Below, piece by piece: positions 8,726 to 18,137 of a stretch of DNA of 64,000 nt. Under the pieces are notes generated by a model, which had not been told where the DNA came from, searched no databases, and saw only the letters and a program-made list of their open reading frames with translations. The stretch comes from Corynebacterium kroppenstedtii (GTDB lineage Bacteria; Actinomycetota; Actinomycetes; Mycobacteriales; Mycobacteriaceae): contig NZ_CP069792.1 in the NCBI RefSeq assembly GCF_016894245.1, positions 2,108,001 through 2,172,000 of the forward strand. Reading direction: 5' to 3'. The first letter of the stretch is position 1. Every line of letters starts with the position of its first letter. Position numbers and translations under genes: made by a program.

Positions 8726-11593
8726 GTGACCGAAGCGTCAGCCGAGGACCTTCCTATTTTCCACCGTTTCGCGCACCAGCACGATTTCCCGTTCGACCAA
8801 TTCCAGATTGACGGATGTAACGCCATCGAACGGGGCCGCGGAGTACTCGTCAGCGCACCAACGGGCTCAGGAAAAACAATCGTCGGAGAATTTGCCGTAT
8901 TTCTCGCACTAGAAACAGGCAAACGCTGTTTCTACACCACGCCTATCAAGGCCCTATCGAACCAAAAATACAACGATCTCCGCTCCACCTACGGTGATGA
9001 CCGTGTGGGGCTGATGACCGGGGACGTCTCCATCAATAGGGATGCCGACGTCATCGTCATGACCACTGAAGTCCTGCGGAACATGATTTACGCCGACGCG
9101 GACTCCTTGGACAACCTCTCCCACGTCGTAATGGATGAGGTTCACTACCTTGCCGACCCAGAACGCGGCCCAGTATGGGAAGAAATCATCCTCAACTTGG
9201 ACGAGTCAGTATCCATCGTCGCCCTCTCCGCCACCGTCTCCAATATCGAACAATTCGGCGAGTGGATAAAGATGACCCGCGGCGACACCGACATCATCGT
9301 CTGGGAGCACCGACCGGTCCCACTTCACCAATACATGCTGGTAGGGAACTCCGTTGTCCCGCTATTTTCGGGAGACAATGACGACGCTACGCAGGAACTA
9401 TCAGCTCCGATTAACCCAGACTTAGTCTCACGATGCGCGGCAGCGGAACGGCGGAGTAATGGCCGACGTAAGCGCCCACACCGCCCAGCTGTGATCGGAC
9501 AGCTCCAGGCAGCGTCCATGCTCCCCGCGATCATATTCATCTTCTCCCGAGCCGGCTGCGAAGGAGCACTAGCCCAGTGCTACACAGCACGGGTACAGCT
9601 CACCACGCGTGAAGAAGCACGCGAAATTCTCTCCATTATCGACGCCGACACCGCTGACATCCCTCACGAGGACTTGGACCTCATGGGGTTTCGCCGATGG
9701 CGAACCAACCTCTCGCGAGGAATTGCAGCGCACCACGCCGGGATGCTGCCCGCCTTCAGGCACATCGTCGAAAAACTATTCGTGCGTGGCTTACTCAAAG
9801 TCGTCTTCGCCACAGAAACACTAGCGCTCGGGATCAACATGCCTGCCCGCACCGTCGTCCTCGAATCACTCGTCAAATTCAACGGCGAAGCCCACGTTGA
9901 TCTCACCCCTGCGCAATACACTCAGCTCACCGGCCGCGCCGGGCGTCGCGGTATCGATGTGTTGGGGAACGCCGTGGTGTTATGGCAGCCGTCGATGGAT
10001 CCGGAAGCTGTGGCCGGGTTGGCGTCGACACGAACCTATCCGCTGATTTCGACGTTCCGCCCCGGCTACAACATGTCCGTCAATCTGCTCAATACGCTGG
10101 GTGTTGAGAAATCCCACCGCCTGTTGGAGCGATCATTTGCTCAGTTCTTAGCGAATGAGGACGTGGTTGCTCGCGCTCATCAGCGACGCGCTCACCAGCG
10201 TCACGTGGATTCTCAGCATGATGAGCTTCTGGAAATCCTCGGCCACCGATCCGAAAACAAACTGGCAGAATACGTCGCTATTCGCAGAAACCTCTCCCAT
10301 GAGGAGAAGAAAACCCAAGCAGAGAACCGGAAAGAGCGGTTCAAGGAAATCTCTCGTTGTCTCGGTTCGCTCACCGTGGGTGATGTGATCGCGCTTCCCG
10401 AGGGGCGCAACCCCGCGTTGGCTGTGTGCGTTAGAGCTGCTAGAGCGGGTAAGGCATCATCCAAAAACAATCATCGTCACGATTCGTCGCGACGCTATCG
10501 GGGTCGTCGTCGACACTATGATCATGAAACCCCAGATACGGATGGTCAGGATCCACGACCGATGGTGATCACGGAAGATGGACGAGTGGGTCAGCTTCAT
10601 GCAGATGAGCTGGGCAATGTGCCCATGACGGTGGGGCGGATGCGTCTTCCTCGAGATGTTTCTCGTCACCCCAAGCGGGCGCGCTCACTTATCCGCTCTG
10701 AGTTCCGTCGTCAATCTTTTCATCGGCCTCGGTCTCTCAAGCCCAAAGCCCGCGTGAGAAAGAACGCCACAATCAAGTCGTTGCGGAAGGAGCTGCGTGC
10801 CCACCCAGTGCACAAGTGGGAGAACCGGGAAGAACTCGTCCGTGCCTATGTCCGTTTAGCGCGCACGCGGGAGAAAATAGCAGATCAATCGGACGCACAG
10901 CCGGGTTCGGGCACGTCCAGAGGGGTACTTGATGCGGATACGCTGGTCTCTACTTTTGATCGGATGATCGCACTGCTGCGTGAGATGGACTATGTGAATC
11001 CGCCCATCGACGACGAACCCGGCGCGGTGACCTCCAGCGACACCACTCAGGGAGGCTCCGATGACACCCATGACTTGTCATTAACCGAAGAAGGCCTACG
11101 TCTGGCACGGATTCACAATCAGTCGGATTTGCTCATTGCTCAGTGTTTGCGACGAAAGATTTGGGATGACTTGGATCCCGCTGAGCTCGCAGGAGTGGTG
11201 AGCACCTGCGTCTTCGAGAACCGCAAGTCGGTTCCAGGAGAGGTTGAGGTCCCGACGCAGCCGTTAGCCACGGCGATAGAAAACACTGAGCGTCTCTGGG
11301 AGGAGATCGTTACCGATGAAGAGCGGCATCATCTCCCCATGACCAGGCCGATTGAGACCGAGCTGTCCACAGCGATGCACCAGTGGACTGCCGGTGCGCC
11401 TTTGGCATATTGCGTTCAAGCCGCCGCGGCGAACGGAGCATCTCTAACACCAGGTGATTTTGTCCGGTCGTGTCGTCAAGTGATCGACGTGCTCAACCAA
11501 ATTAAAACAGCAGGATATTCCAACGATATTCGCGCGCATGTTCGGCAAGCAGTGGAGGCCATGCGTCGAGGCGTCGTTGCCATGGGGAGCTAA
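8726..11593 (+). CDS. helY: HelY-type Ski2/Mtr4-like superfamily 2 helicase
   Basis: This 955-residue ATP-dependent RNA/DNA helicase is homologous to mycobacterial HelY and eukaryotic Mtr4/Ski2. Walker A is APTGSGKT (residues 44-51) and the DEVH box is at 137-140. Motif Ia/Ib TTPIKALSNQKY and motif III SALSATVS are present. The second RecA domain carries HHAGMLPAF, ATETLALGINMPARTV and QLTGRAGRRGID. The C-terminal part matches the DSHCT-type helical domain. A basic His/Arg-rich insertion lies near 570-610. The GTG start has AGGAGA 7 nt upstream. It follows tatC, the same order as in M. tuberculosis. RNA remodelling is the likely role, inferred from family only. Confidence 0.92.
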   Translation: MTEASAEDLPIFHRFAHQHDFPFDQFQIDGCNAIERGRGVLVSAPTGSGKTIVGEFAVFLALETGKRCFYTTPIKALSNQKYNDLRSTYGDDRVGLMTGDVSINRDADVIVMTTEVLRNMIYADADSLDNLSHVVMDEVHYLADPERGPVWEEIILNLDESVSIVALSATVSNIEQFGEWIKMTRGDTDIIVWEHRPVPLHQYMLVGNSVVPLFSGDNDDATQELSAPINPDLVSRCAAAERRSNGRRKRPHRPAVIGQLQAASMLPAIIFIFSRAGCEGALAQCYTARVQLTTREEAREILSIIDADTADIPHEDLDLMGFRRWRTNLSRGIAAHHAGMLPAFRHIVEKLFVRGLLKVVFATETLALGINMPARTVVLESLVKFNGEAHVDLTPAQYTQLTGRAGRRGIDVLGNAVVLWQPSMDPEAVAGLASTRTYPLISTFRPGYNMSVNLLNTLGVEKSHRLLERSFAQFLANEDVVARAHQRRAHQRHVDSQHDELLEILGHRSENKLAEYVAIRRNLSHEEKKTQAENRKERFKEISRCLGSLTVGDVIALPEGRNPALAVCVRAARAGKASSKNNHRHDSSRRYRGRRRHYDHETPDTDGQDPRPMVITEDGRVGQLHADELGNVPMTVGRMRLPRDVSRHPKRARSLIRSEFRRQSFHRPRSLKPKARVRKNATIKSLRKELRAHPVHKWENREELVRAYVRLARTREKIADQSDAQPGSGTSRGVLDADTLVSTFDRMIALLREMDYVNPPIDDEPGAVTSSDTTQGGSDDTHDLSLTEEGLRLARIHNQSDLLIAQCLRRKIWDDLDPAELAGVVSTCVFENRKSVPGEVEVPTQPLATAIENTERLWEEIVTDEERHHLPMTRPIETELSTAMHQWTAGAPLAYCVQAAAANGASLTPGDFVRSCRQVIDVLNQIKTAGYSNDIRAHVRQAVEAMRRGVVAMGS

Positions 11594-11629
11594 ACGCGAT
11601 CACCAAAAATGCCTAGTAGTGTCTTAGAT

Positions 11630-12865
11630 ATGACTCAATCGACTTCGCAAACGACAAACGACGTTTCCTCTGGCGACAATCCATCGAACGACGTGTCTGG
11701 TTCTCCAGCAGCGCAGTCGGGCACGAACAGTGAGCATGATCGTGACGCGGCCTTCGCTAGCCGCCTTGAGCGGGCCCGTCGGTTGGTGAAGGACAACCAG
11801 CTAGAGGGCCTCGTTTTCGGTTCAGGCGTCGAGCTGGAGTATTTCATCGGGACGCCCTTGTTTTCGCACGAGCGCCTGACTGCTCTTGTTATTACGCATG
11901 ACCGTGCCGTCCTGGTGGCTCCAGCTGTCGAACGCGGAGAAATCGAGGATAGCTACGTTCCCCGATCTGAGGTCACAGTCGACTATTGGGTCGATGGACA
12001 AGATCCTCATGACTCGGTTATTCGTGTGCTGACATCGAGTAACCCCAGCAATGACGAAGGAGATACTCCGTCGGGGACAGTGGGTGTCGGCTCAACGATG
12101 ACCGCTGATCATCTTCTTCCTCTGCAGGATCGCGGCTATCGCTGGGTGTTAGCCGGACCTGTGCTCCGAGAGCTGCTGATGAGGAAAGACGCCTACGAGA
12201 TTGAGCAGCTCACCGCAGCGGGCCAGGCCATCGACCGAGTCCACGCAGCAGTCCCGGGCCTGCTCCGCGACGGCCGTACTGAGCGTGATGTCGCTCGCGA
12301 CATCGAACAACTCATTCTCAAAGAGCACCAAGCCGTCGACTTCATCATCGTCGGATCAGGACCGAACGGCGCGAATCCGCACCACGAATACTCGGACCGC
12401 ATAATCTCCGCCGGCGACGTCGTCGTTGTCGATATCGGCGGAACACTTAATGGCTATCACTCGGACTGCACGCGCACATATGTTGTGGGCGAGCCCACCG
12501 AGAAGCAACAAGAAATCTACGATGTCCTCCAGCAGGCGCAGAAGCAAGCCGTGTCAGCGGCGAAGCCCGGTGTATCCGCCGCCCAGATTGACGCCATTGC
12601 CCGGAATGTCATTACCGCGGCGGGATATGGCGATAACTTCATTCACCGGACGGGCCACGGTATCGGCCTATCCACCCACGAAGAACCGTTTATCGTGACA
12701 GGCAATGAATTGGTCCTCGAACCCGGAATGGCGTTTTCGGTAGAACCAGGGATTTACCTGGAAGGCGAGTGGGGAGCCCGCATCGAGGATATTCTGATCA
12801 TTACCGACGACGGTGCTACGTCAGTCAATAACCAAACGCATGACCTCGTCCGGACTGAAAAATAG
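11630..12865 (+). CDS. M24-family Xaa-Pro aminopeptidase/dipeptidase
   Basis: This cytosolic metallopeptidase of the pita-bread fold cleaves Xaa-Pro bonds. The N-terminal creatinase-like domain covers about residues 40-170. The catalytic domain carries the five metal ligands: the two Asp of VVDIGGTLNGYHSDCTRTY, the His of RTGHGIGLSTHEEP, and the two Glu of SVEPGIYLEGEWGARIED. Two starts are possible, ATG 11609 and ATG 11630. The latter sits 7 nt after TAGTGT, a possible -10 for a leaderless mRNA, so I prefer it. The first 45 residues are Ser/Asp-rich and not conserved. It corresponds to mycobacterial PepE by position and family. cobL follows after 13 bp. Confidence 0.88.
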   Translation: MTQSTSQTTNDVSSGDNPSNDVSGSPAAQSGTNSEHDRDAAFASRLERARRLVKDNQLEGLVFGSGVELEYFIGTPLFSHERLTALVITHDRAVLVAPAVERGEIEDSYVPRSEVTVDYWVDGQDPHDSVIRVLTSSNPSNDEGDTPSGTVGVGSTMTADHLLPLQDRGYRWVLAGPVLRELLMRKDAYEIEQLTAAGQAIDRVHAAVPGLLRDGRTERDVARDIEQLILKEHQAVDFIIVGSGPNGANPHHEYSDRIISAGDVVVVDIGGTLNGYHSDCTRTYVVGEPTEKQQEIYDVLQQAQKQAVSAAKPGVSAAQIDAIARNVITAAGYGDNFIHRTGHGIGLSTHEEPFIVTGNELVLEPGMAFSVEPGIYLEGEWGARIEDILIITDDGATSVNNQTHDLVRTEK

Positions 12866-12878
12866 TGAGCGCACTGTC

Positions 12879-14192
12879 ATGACAAGCTCACCTTTAAGGG
12901 CGGTCGATACCCCGCCACGCGACAGTGACGAATCAGATTCGCACCTATCCGGCACCAACCCGCACCGGCGCAACCCATTATTGGGACATGACGGCAGTGG
13001 GTGGATCATTGTCGTCGGTATTGGGGCCGATGGGATGGACGGCATAGGGGAGCGCGCCCACCGCGCCATCACGAGCGCTGATGTCGTGGTCGGGTCCTGG
13101 CGGCAACTTCAACTCGTTCCGGATAGTTGTCAGGCAACGAAGAAACCGTGGCCGTCACCGCTGGTTCCGCACATCGCGGAATTTTTCGACTCCCTCGCGG
13201 ATCGCCGGGTTGTGGTGTTGGCCAGCGGGGACCCGATGTTTTTCGGGATCGGTACGACGCTGGCGCGGATTCTGGGGCCCGATGCGTTCAGTGTGATACC
13301 GGCAGCATCGTCGGCAAGTTTGGCATGTGCTCGTTTAGGGTGGGGGCTTAATACGACGCCAGTGGTGAGCCTCTTGACCAAGCCCGTAGAGATTCTCGGC
13401 CCACTATGCGACGACGGAATCCCTTTCCTCATCTTGTGCCGCGATAGTCATTCACCTGCGGATATCTGCGACTATCTATGCTCCCGCGGGCTAGGTGACG
13501 CCCGGGTTGATCTTTTGTCAGATTTGGGGTCGTCTCATGAGACCCATACGGTCTCTACGGCGCGTCAGCCTGAGGCGCTCGATGCCCAGTCGAATTTGTG
13601 CATCGTGGCAATCACGCCCACGAAAGTTGGGCTCAGCCGGGTACCTGGTAGGCCGGACCAGACTTACGCGAATGATGGTCAATTGACTAAATCCGACATT
13701 CGCGCGCTGACCCTGGCCGCCCTAGCACCGCACCCGGGGGAGGTTCTCTGGGACATCGGTGGGGGATCAGGCTCAGTCAGCGTCGAATGGTGCCGGGTTG
13801 CGCGAGATGCAGAGTCTTATGTGATTGAGCACGTCCATGAGAGAGCTGCACGAATTACGACAAACTCACTGGGCTACCCGGTAACCGTCGTGCACGGGCA
13901 AGCGCCCGAAGCCCTTGACGATTTACCGTCCCCCGATGCGGTGTTCATCGGCGGGGGACTGACGCACCCCGGAGTAGTTGATCGTGCCTGGGAGGCATTG
14001 CGTCCCGGTGGACGGTTCGTCGCCAACGCTGTCACGGTGGAGTCGGAGCAGATGGTGCTCCGGCTTCAGGAAAAGTGGGGTGGTTCATTAACGCGCTTTG
14101 ACGTTTCTCATCATTCAGCCTTGGGATCGTTCCATGCGTGGCGGCCCGCTCTTCCTATTATTCGTTTCGTCACAACAAAACCGGTGGTATAA
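12879..14192 (+). CDS. cobL: CobL, precorrin-6Y C5,15-methyltransferase (decarboxylating)
   Basis: CobL methylates C5 and C15 of precorrin-6B (dihydro-precorrin-6x) and decarboxylates the C12 acetate, giving precorrin-8X. The 437-residue protein is the usual fusion. An N-terminal CbiE-type tetrapyrrole methylase (about 40-240; GWIIVVGIGADGMDG, VVLASGDPMFFGIG) is joined to a C-terminal CbiT-type SAM methyltransferase (about 265-430; LWDIGGGSGSVSVEW). The ATG at 12879 is chosen because the upstream alternative at 12813 lies inside the peptidase gene. It begins the cobL-cobM-cobK run and is probably co-transcribed with the peptidase. Confidence 0.93.
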   Translation: MTSSPLRAVDTPPRDSDESDSHLSGTNPHRRNPLLGHDGSGWIIVVGIGADGMDGIGERAHRAITSADVVVGSWRQLQLVPDSCQATKKPWPSPLVPHIAEFFDSLADRRVVVLASGDPMFFGIGTTLARILGPDAFSVIPAASSASLACARLGWGLNTTPVVSLLTKPVEILGPLCDDGIPFLILCRDSHSPADICDYLCSRGLGDARVDLLSDLGSSHETHTVSTARQPEALDAQSNLCIVAITPTKVGLSRVPGRPDQTYANDGQLTKSDIRALTLAALAPHPGEVLWDIGGGSGSVSVEWCRVARDAESYVIEHVHERAARITTNSLGYPVTVVHGQAPEALDDLPSPDAVFIGGGLTHPGVVDRAWEALRPGGRFVANAVTVESEQMVLRLQEKWGGSLTRFDVSHHSALGSFHAWRPALPIIRFVTTKPVV

Positions 14193-14246
14193 CGCGTAGC
14201 GGTGCTTCTGCTGCTTAAATACCACTGGCTGAAAAGGTGTGTATTC

Positions 14247-15023
14247 ATGACTGTCTATTTCATTGGTGCCGGGCCCGGCGCGGCTGACCTGCTTACCCTT
14301 CGGGCGGATTCATTGATCAGGCGGTGCCCGGTGTGCCTCTACGCTGGATCTATCGTCCCTCCTGAGGTTCTGGAGCACTGTCCCGAGGGTGCTGATGTTA
14401 TTAACACTGCCCGAATGCCTCTTGATGCCATCGTGGAGACAATCGCGAAGGCCGACAGTGAGGGCAAGGACGTTGCTCGGTTGCAATCGGGGGATCCCTC
14501 GCTGTGGTCTGCTCTAGCCGAACAGGCACGTCGTCTCGTGGAGCGAGATATTGACTATGAAATCGTTCCAGGGGTTCCGGCTTTCTCTGCCGCGGCTGCG
14601 TCGTTAGGCCATGAGCTGACTGTTCCCACCATTGGGCAATCAGTGATCTTGACGAGGATCTCGGGGCGCGCGTCATCTATGCCGGAGGGGGAGTCGTTGC
14701 CTGAATTGGGCTCGCATGGTGCCACGATGTGCATTCATCTTGCGGCGCACGATGCCCAGCGCATCAGTGATGAACTCGCCCCATCGTATGGTGGCGACTG
14801 CCCGGTGGCTGTTGTCGCATTCGCTTCTCGGCCGAATGAGTGTGTTCTCCGCACAACGCTGAGCAAACTACCCGACGATATTGCCGCGGAAGGTATCACG
14901 CGGACCGCAGTCATTATCGTGGGACAAAGTTTGGCCGCAGATGAGTTCCCCGATAGTTTCCTTTATTCTGACGACCGGCCCCGCGATGCGCACGGACGTA
15001 CCATCCCCTGTAGCCACGACTAA
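14247..15023 (+). CDS. cobM: CobM, precorrin-4 C11-methyltransferase
   Basis: CobM transfers a methyl group from SAM to C11 of precorrin-4, giving precorrin-5. The 258-residue protein has the tetrapyrrole methylase fold: N-terminal VYFIGAGPGAADLLTLRAD, then CLYAGSIVPPEVL, VARLQSGDPSLWSAL (SAM-binding loop) and YEIVPGVPAFSAAAASLG. These are the CobM/CbiF signature blocks. ATG 14247 starts directly at the conserved core, with AAAAGGTG upstream; the more upstream ATG at 14202 would add 15 non-conserved residues. It lies between cobL and cobK in the same direction. Confidence 0.94.
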   Translation: MTVYFIGAGPGAADLLTLRADSLIRRCPVCLYAGSIVPPEVLEHCPEGADVINTARMPLDAIVETIAKADSEGKDVARLQSGDPSLWSALAEQARRLVERDIDYEIVPGVPAFSAAAASLGHELTVPTIGQSVILTRISGRASSMPEGESLPELGSHGATMCIHLAAHDAQRISDELAPSYGGDCPVAVVAFASRPNECVLRTTLSKLPDDIAAEGITRTAVIIVGQSLAADEFPDSFLYSDDRPRDAHGRTIPCSHD

Positions 15024-15085
15024 TCCGCCTGCCCGCCGTCGGAGTGGATTCCGGCTCAATGACTATTAAGGACACTTCTTCACCT

Positions 15086-15808
15086 ATGCGCGCTCTCATA
15101 CTTGGTGGAACCGCTGAAGCTCGAGAACTAGCTACTCTTTTAGTCAATAAAGGGTGGCATATTACGACGTCGTTAGCTGGGCGAGTGAAACATCCCCGGC
15201 TTCCCGCGGGGGAGGTTCGTATCGGCGGGTTCGGTGGGCCATCCGGTTTGGCACGGTGGATACTCGACGAAAATGTTGACGTTATTGTCGACGCCACGCA
15301 TCCCTTCGCCGAGCGCATTAGCACGTCCGCATATGAGGCAGCTCGTGCGACGCAGGTCCCCTTGTTGGCGCTTCATCGTCCTGCTTGGGAAGAGCAGCCG
15401 GGGGATCGGTGGATCCACGTTGCCACTATGCGTGAGGCAGCTCTGAAGGCTCAACGTTTTGCTCACATATTTCTTACGATCGGCCGACAGCAACTCGCTC
15501 CTTTTGCCGACGACCCGGATAACCTCTACGTCATCCGCAGCGTCGAACGACCATCTGCGCCGTTGCCGGCCCGACACCGCATTATTCTTGACCGCGGCCC
15601 TTTCAGCCTCGCCTCGGAGAAGAAGACGCTCATTGACAATCAAATCGATGTTGTCGTCACTAAAAACTCGGGGGGATCAACCTATCCCAAACTTGAGGCC
15701 GCGCGGAGCCTTAATATCCCAGTCATCATCGTTGATCGGCCGCCACTACCGGCCACATGGGTTGTGACCTCAGCAGACGAAGCCGTCGAAGCGCTCAGTC
15801 ATCTTTGA
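15086..15808 (+). CDS. cobK: CobK, precorrin-6A reductase
   Basis: CobK is the NADPH-dependent reductase that converts precorrin-6A to precorrin-6B, the CobL substrate. The family N-terminus MRALILGGTAEARELATLLVNKG carries the nucleotide-binding glycines, followed by TSLAGRV and GEVRIGGFGGPSGLARWI, all typical of CobK/CbiJ. VTKNSGGSTYPKLEAARSLNIPVIIVDRPPLP forms the C-terminal signature. I chose ATG 15086; in-frame starts at 15044 and 15059 would add non-conserved residues. It ends 18 bp before the oppositely oriented cobJ, so the two cob arms converge here. Confidence 0.92.
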   Translation: MRALILGGTAEARELATLLVNKGWHITTSLAGRVKHPRLPAGEVRIGGFGGPSGLARWILDENVDVIVDATHPFAERISTSAYEAARATQVPLLALHRPAWEEQPGDRWIHVATMREAALKAQRFAHIFLTIGRQQLAPFADDPDNLYVIRSVERPSAPLPARHRIILDRGPFSLASEKKTLIDNQIDVVVTKNSGGSTYPKLEAARSLNIPVIIVDRPPLPATWVVTSADEAVEALSHL

Positions 15809-15826
15809 TACCCCTGGCGTGGGAAC

Positions 15827-16606
15827 TCAGTCGTCTGTAGCGGGCGCCTCATAATGCCGAGCAGTAAAGACGCGACGACCATCGGGTCCGTCGTACACAT
15901 GCGTTGTCGATGCTCCCACTATCAGCATCGTCCGCATATCCACGACACCGGGGTCAAGCTCCGCCAATGTCGTCACGGTTACTGATTCATCCGCAGACCC
16001 CACGGCTCGGGCCACGATGACCGGGGTATCTGGTGTCTGGAATTCCAGAACGATGTCCCGCAAGGCGCCGACCTGCCACCGTCGCGACTTCGACGCCGGG
16101 TTATAGACAGCAAAGGCCATATCCGCGCCTGCCAAAGCACGAACGCGTTTGACCACCACATCCCATGGCTTCAACCGATCCGACAGTGACACCATGCCAA
16201 AATCATGGCCCAATGGTGCCCCCACGCGGCTTGCCACCGCTTGGGCCGCCGTCATGCCCGGCACAATTCTCACCGGAACGTCGCGCCATTGATCATCATC
16301 TGCCGTCTCTAGAACGGCGGCAGCCATGGCAAACACTCCGGGGTCGCCAGAAGACACCACGGCCACACGGCTACCGCTCCGAGCCATGTCCAAAGCCATC
16401 GCCGCCCGAACTGCTTCCACTTTGTTGTCCGACAAATGCCGCCGCTGGCCTGGCACGTCAGGAACACGCTTGACATAGGTTGAGTACCCCACCACATCGG
16501 TGGCTTGGGCTAATTCTTCTGACGCCTCCGGAGTAATCCACTCAGAGTTGCCAGGCCCAAGCCCAATAACAACGACCTCGCCCATTGATGTGTGTTCCAT
16601 TGTCAT
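15827..16606 (-). CDS. cobJ: CobJ, precorrin-3B C17-methyltransferase
   Basis: CobJ methylates C17 and drives ring contraction of precorrin-3B to precorrin-4. The 259-residue tetrapyrrole methylase shows GEVVVIGLGPGNSEWITPEA at the N-terminus, VVGYSTYVKRV, VAVVSSGDPGVFAMA and RIVPGMTAAQAVASRVGAPLGHDF. Its own start overlaps the cobI stop by 4 bp. In many actinobacteria CobI and CobJ are one fused protein; here they are two separate genes. It is the last gene of the cobG-H-I-J minus-strand run. Confidence 0.94.
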   Translation of the reverse strand: MTMEHTSMGEVVVIGLGPGNSEWITPEASEELAQATDVVGYSTYVKRVPDVPGQRRHLSDNKVEAVRAAMALDMARSGSRVAVVSSGDPGVFAMAAAVLETADDDQWRDVPVRIVPGMTAAQAVASRVGAPLGHDFGMVSLSDRLKPWDVVVKRVRALAGADMAFAVYNPASKSRRWQVGALRDIVLEFQTPDTPVIVARAVGSADESVTVTTLAELDPGVVDMRTMLIVGASTTHVYDGPDGRRVFTARHYEAPATDD

Positions 16607-17382
16607 TTACTTCTTTCTGTCGGTCCTTCTGTCGACCGCCGCAATTCGCTATCAGTCGGTGACGGCACCACAGCAACAGCGAAATACGGCACGGCAGCGG
16701 GGTCCACCTCGAGCAGAGGAATGACCTGCTCACCATCCATCGTGGCCCGCACAACAACATAGGCACGATCAGCTTGACCGACCCGCACCAGCGCCCGGCG
16801 AACCGTCGGAAATGTTCGGCCCAATTTCATAACGACGGCACCGTCGAACTGCGATAACCGCTGCACCAGCTCATCTTCAGATAATGTTCCTGGGATAACC
16901 CCCAGCGTTTCATCTTTTTCAACCAACGGGCGTCCGACGGAGGCTGCGGCAGCAGTGATTGATGTGACCCCAGGGATAACGGTAGTGGGGTAGCGGTCTG
17001 CTAGTGCACGATGGAGGTGTTGGTAGGAGCTATACAGCATGGGGTCGCCGAGACTGAGGACTGCGACGGAGTGCCCCTGGTCAAGGTGATGAGCCAATCG
17101 AGCGGTGGCACTGACGTAAAACTCCCCTAAAGCTCCCGCATAGCCGCCAGCATGATCAGCAACGCCCGTCGTGACGGGGTAGGTGAGTAGCTCCTCAATC
17201 TGATGGGGATTGTCACTCGCCAAATACGGAGCGGCGATCCTCCGCGCCGTCGAATGACCATGCGTGCCAGCATGAAAAGCCACCACATCGGCGGATCCAA
17301 TGATCTTCGCGGCCGCAATAGTAACCAGACCTGAGTCTCCCGGGCCTAACCCTACTCCATACAAATGTCCCGATTCTGTCAC
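16603..17382 (-). CDS. cobI: CobI, precorrin-2 C20-methyltransferase
   Basis: CobI transfers a methyl group to C20 of precorrin-2, giving precorrin-3A. The 259-residue protein begins with the SAM-binding loop LYGVGLGPGDSGLVTIAA. It then has VAVLSLGDPMLYSSYQHLHRAL and TTVIPGVTSITAAAASVGRPL, which mark the CobI/CbiL subgroup. It overlaps cobJ by 4 bp downstream and cobH by 4 bp upstream, so the four genes are almost certainly one operon with coupled translation. Confidence 0.94.
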   Translation of the reverse strand: MTESGHLYGVGLGPGDSGLVTIAAAKIIGSADVVAFHAGTHGHSTARRIAAPYLASDNPHQIEELLTYPVTTGVADHAGGYAGALGEFYVSATARLAHHLDQGHSVAVLSLGDPMLYSSYQHLHRALADRYPTTVIPGVTSITAAAASVGRPLVEKDETLGVIPGTLSEDELVQRLSQFDGAVVMKLGRTFPTVRRALVRVGQADRAYVVVRATMDGEQVIPLLEVDPAAVPYFAVAVVPSPTDSELRRSTEGPTERSK

Positions 17383-18137
17383 CGATAGTCCGCCTCACCC
17401 TTGATGGCGTCGTCCTTCATCGATGTATCAGACTCGTCCATGAGCTCATTCCGTCGAGCCAAAGCATTGATCGCAGCGCACGTGATCGCAGAACCACCAC
17501 GACGCCCCCGAACCGTTATAAACTCGACTCCCAACGACTCGGCACGTTCCTCAAGCTCAGACTTCGACTCGGCGGCACCCACAAAACCAACAGGGATGCC
17601 AATAATCACCGCCGGCCGCATCAACTCAGGACGCGCAGCCAACACATCCATCAGATGGAACAACGCAGTAGGAGCATTCCCTACGGCTACCACCGCGCCC
17701 CCCAACCGATCCGCGCACATATCAAAGGCCGCAGCCGATCGCGTCGTCGACAACTCACGTGCTTTTTCCGCAACGCCTGGAGTGTTCAACAGGCACTCCA
17801 CATCGTTATCCGCTGGGAGACGCCGACGAGTCACACCGCTCGACACCATCCGGACATCGGTAAAAATCGACGCCCCCGCCTCCAAGGCAGCTCGCCCCAC
17901 CCGTACAGCGCCGTCAGAGAACACAATGTCGTCCGCCAACGACACGTCCCCAGCAGCGTGGATCATCCGCACCGCCACGGTCTCTTCGTCGGCAGAAAAA
18001 CGACTCAGATCACTCTCGTCACGAATTATCGCGAACGAACGTCGATAAATATCGTTCCCCAGCGAAACATAACGATCCCGGCTATACATCGCATCACCAG
18101 TCCTTTCCGAACTCGCCGACCCCACACCATCAGACAT
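17379..18137 (-). CDS. cobH: CobH, precorrin-8X methylmutase
   Basis: CobH moves the C11 methyl to C12, turning precorrin-8X into hydrogenobyrinic acid. The 252-residue protein contains the family blocks SFAIIRDE, VRMIHAAGDVSLADDIVFS (with the catalytic His), GASIFTDVRMVSSGV, RSAAAFDMCADRLGGAVVAVGNAPTALFHL and RPAVIIGIPVGFVGAAESKSEL. The first 16-20 residues are variable, and an ATG at residue 17 is an alternative start. Both ends overlap neighbouring cob genes (8 bp with cobG, 4 bp with cobI). Confidence 0.94.
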   Translation of the reverse strand: MSDGVGSASSERTGDAMYSRDRYVSLGNDIYRRSFAIIRDESDLSRFSADEETVAVRMIHAAGDVSLADDIVFSDGAVRVGRAALEAGASIFTDVRMVSSGVTRRRLPADNDVECLLNTPGVAEKARELSTTRSAAAFDMCADRLGGAVVAVGNAPTALFHLMDVLAARPELMRPAVIIGIPVGFVGAAESKSELEERAESLGVEFITVRGRRGGSAITCAAINALARRNELMDESDTSMKDDAIKGEADYR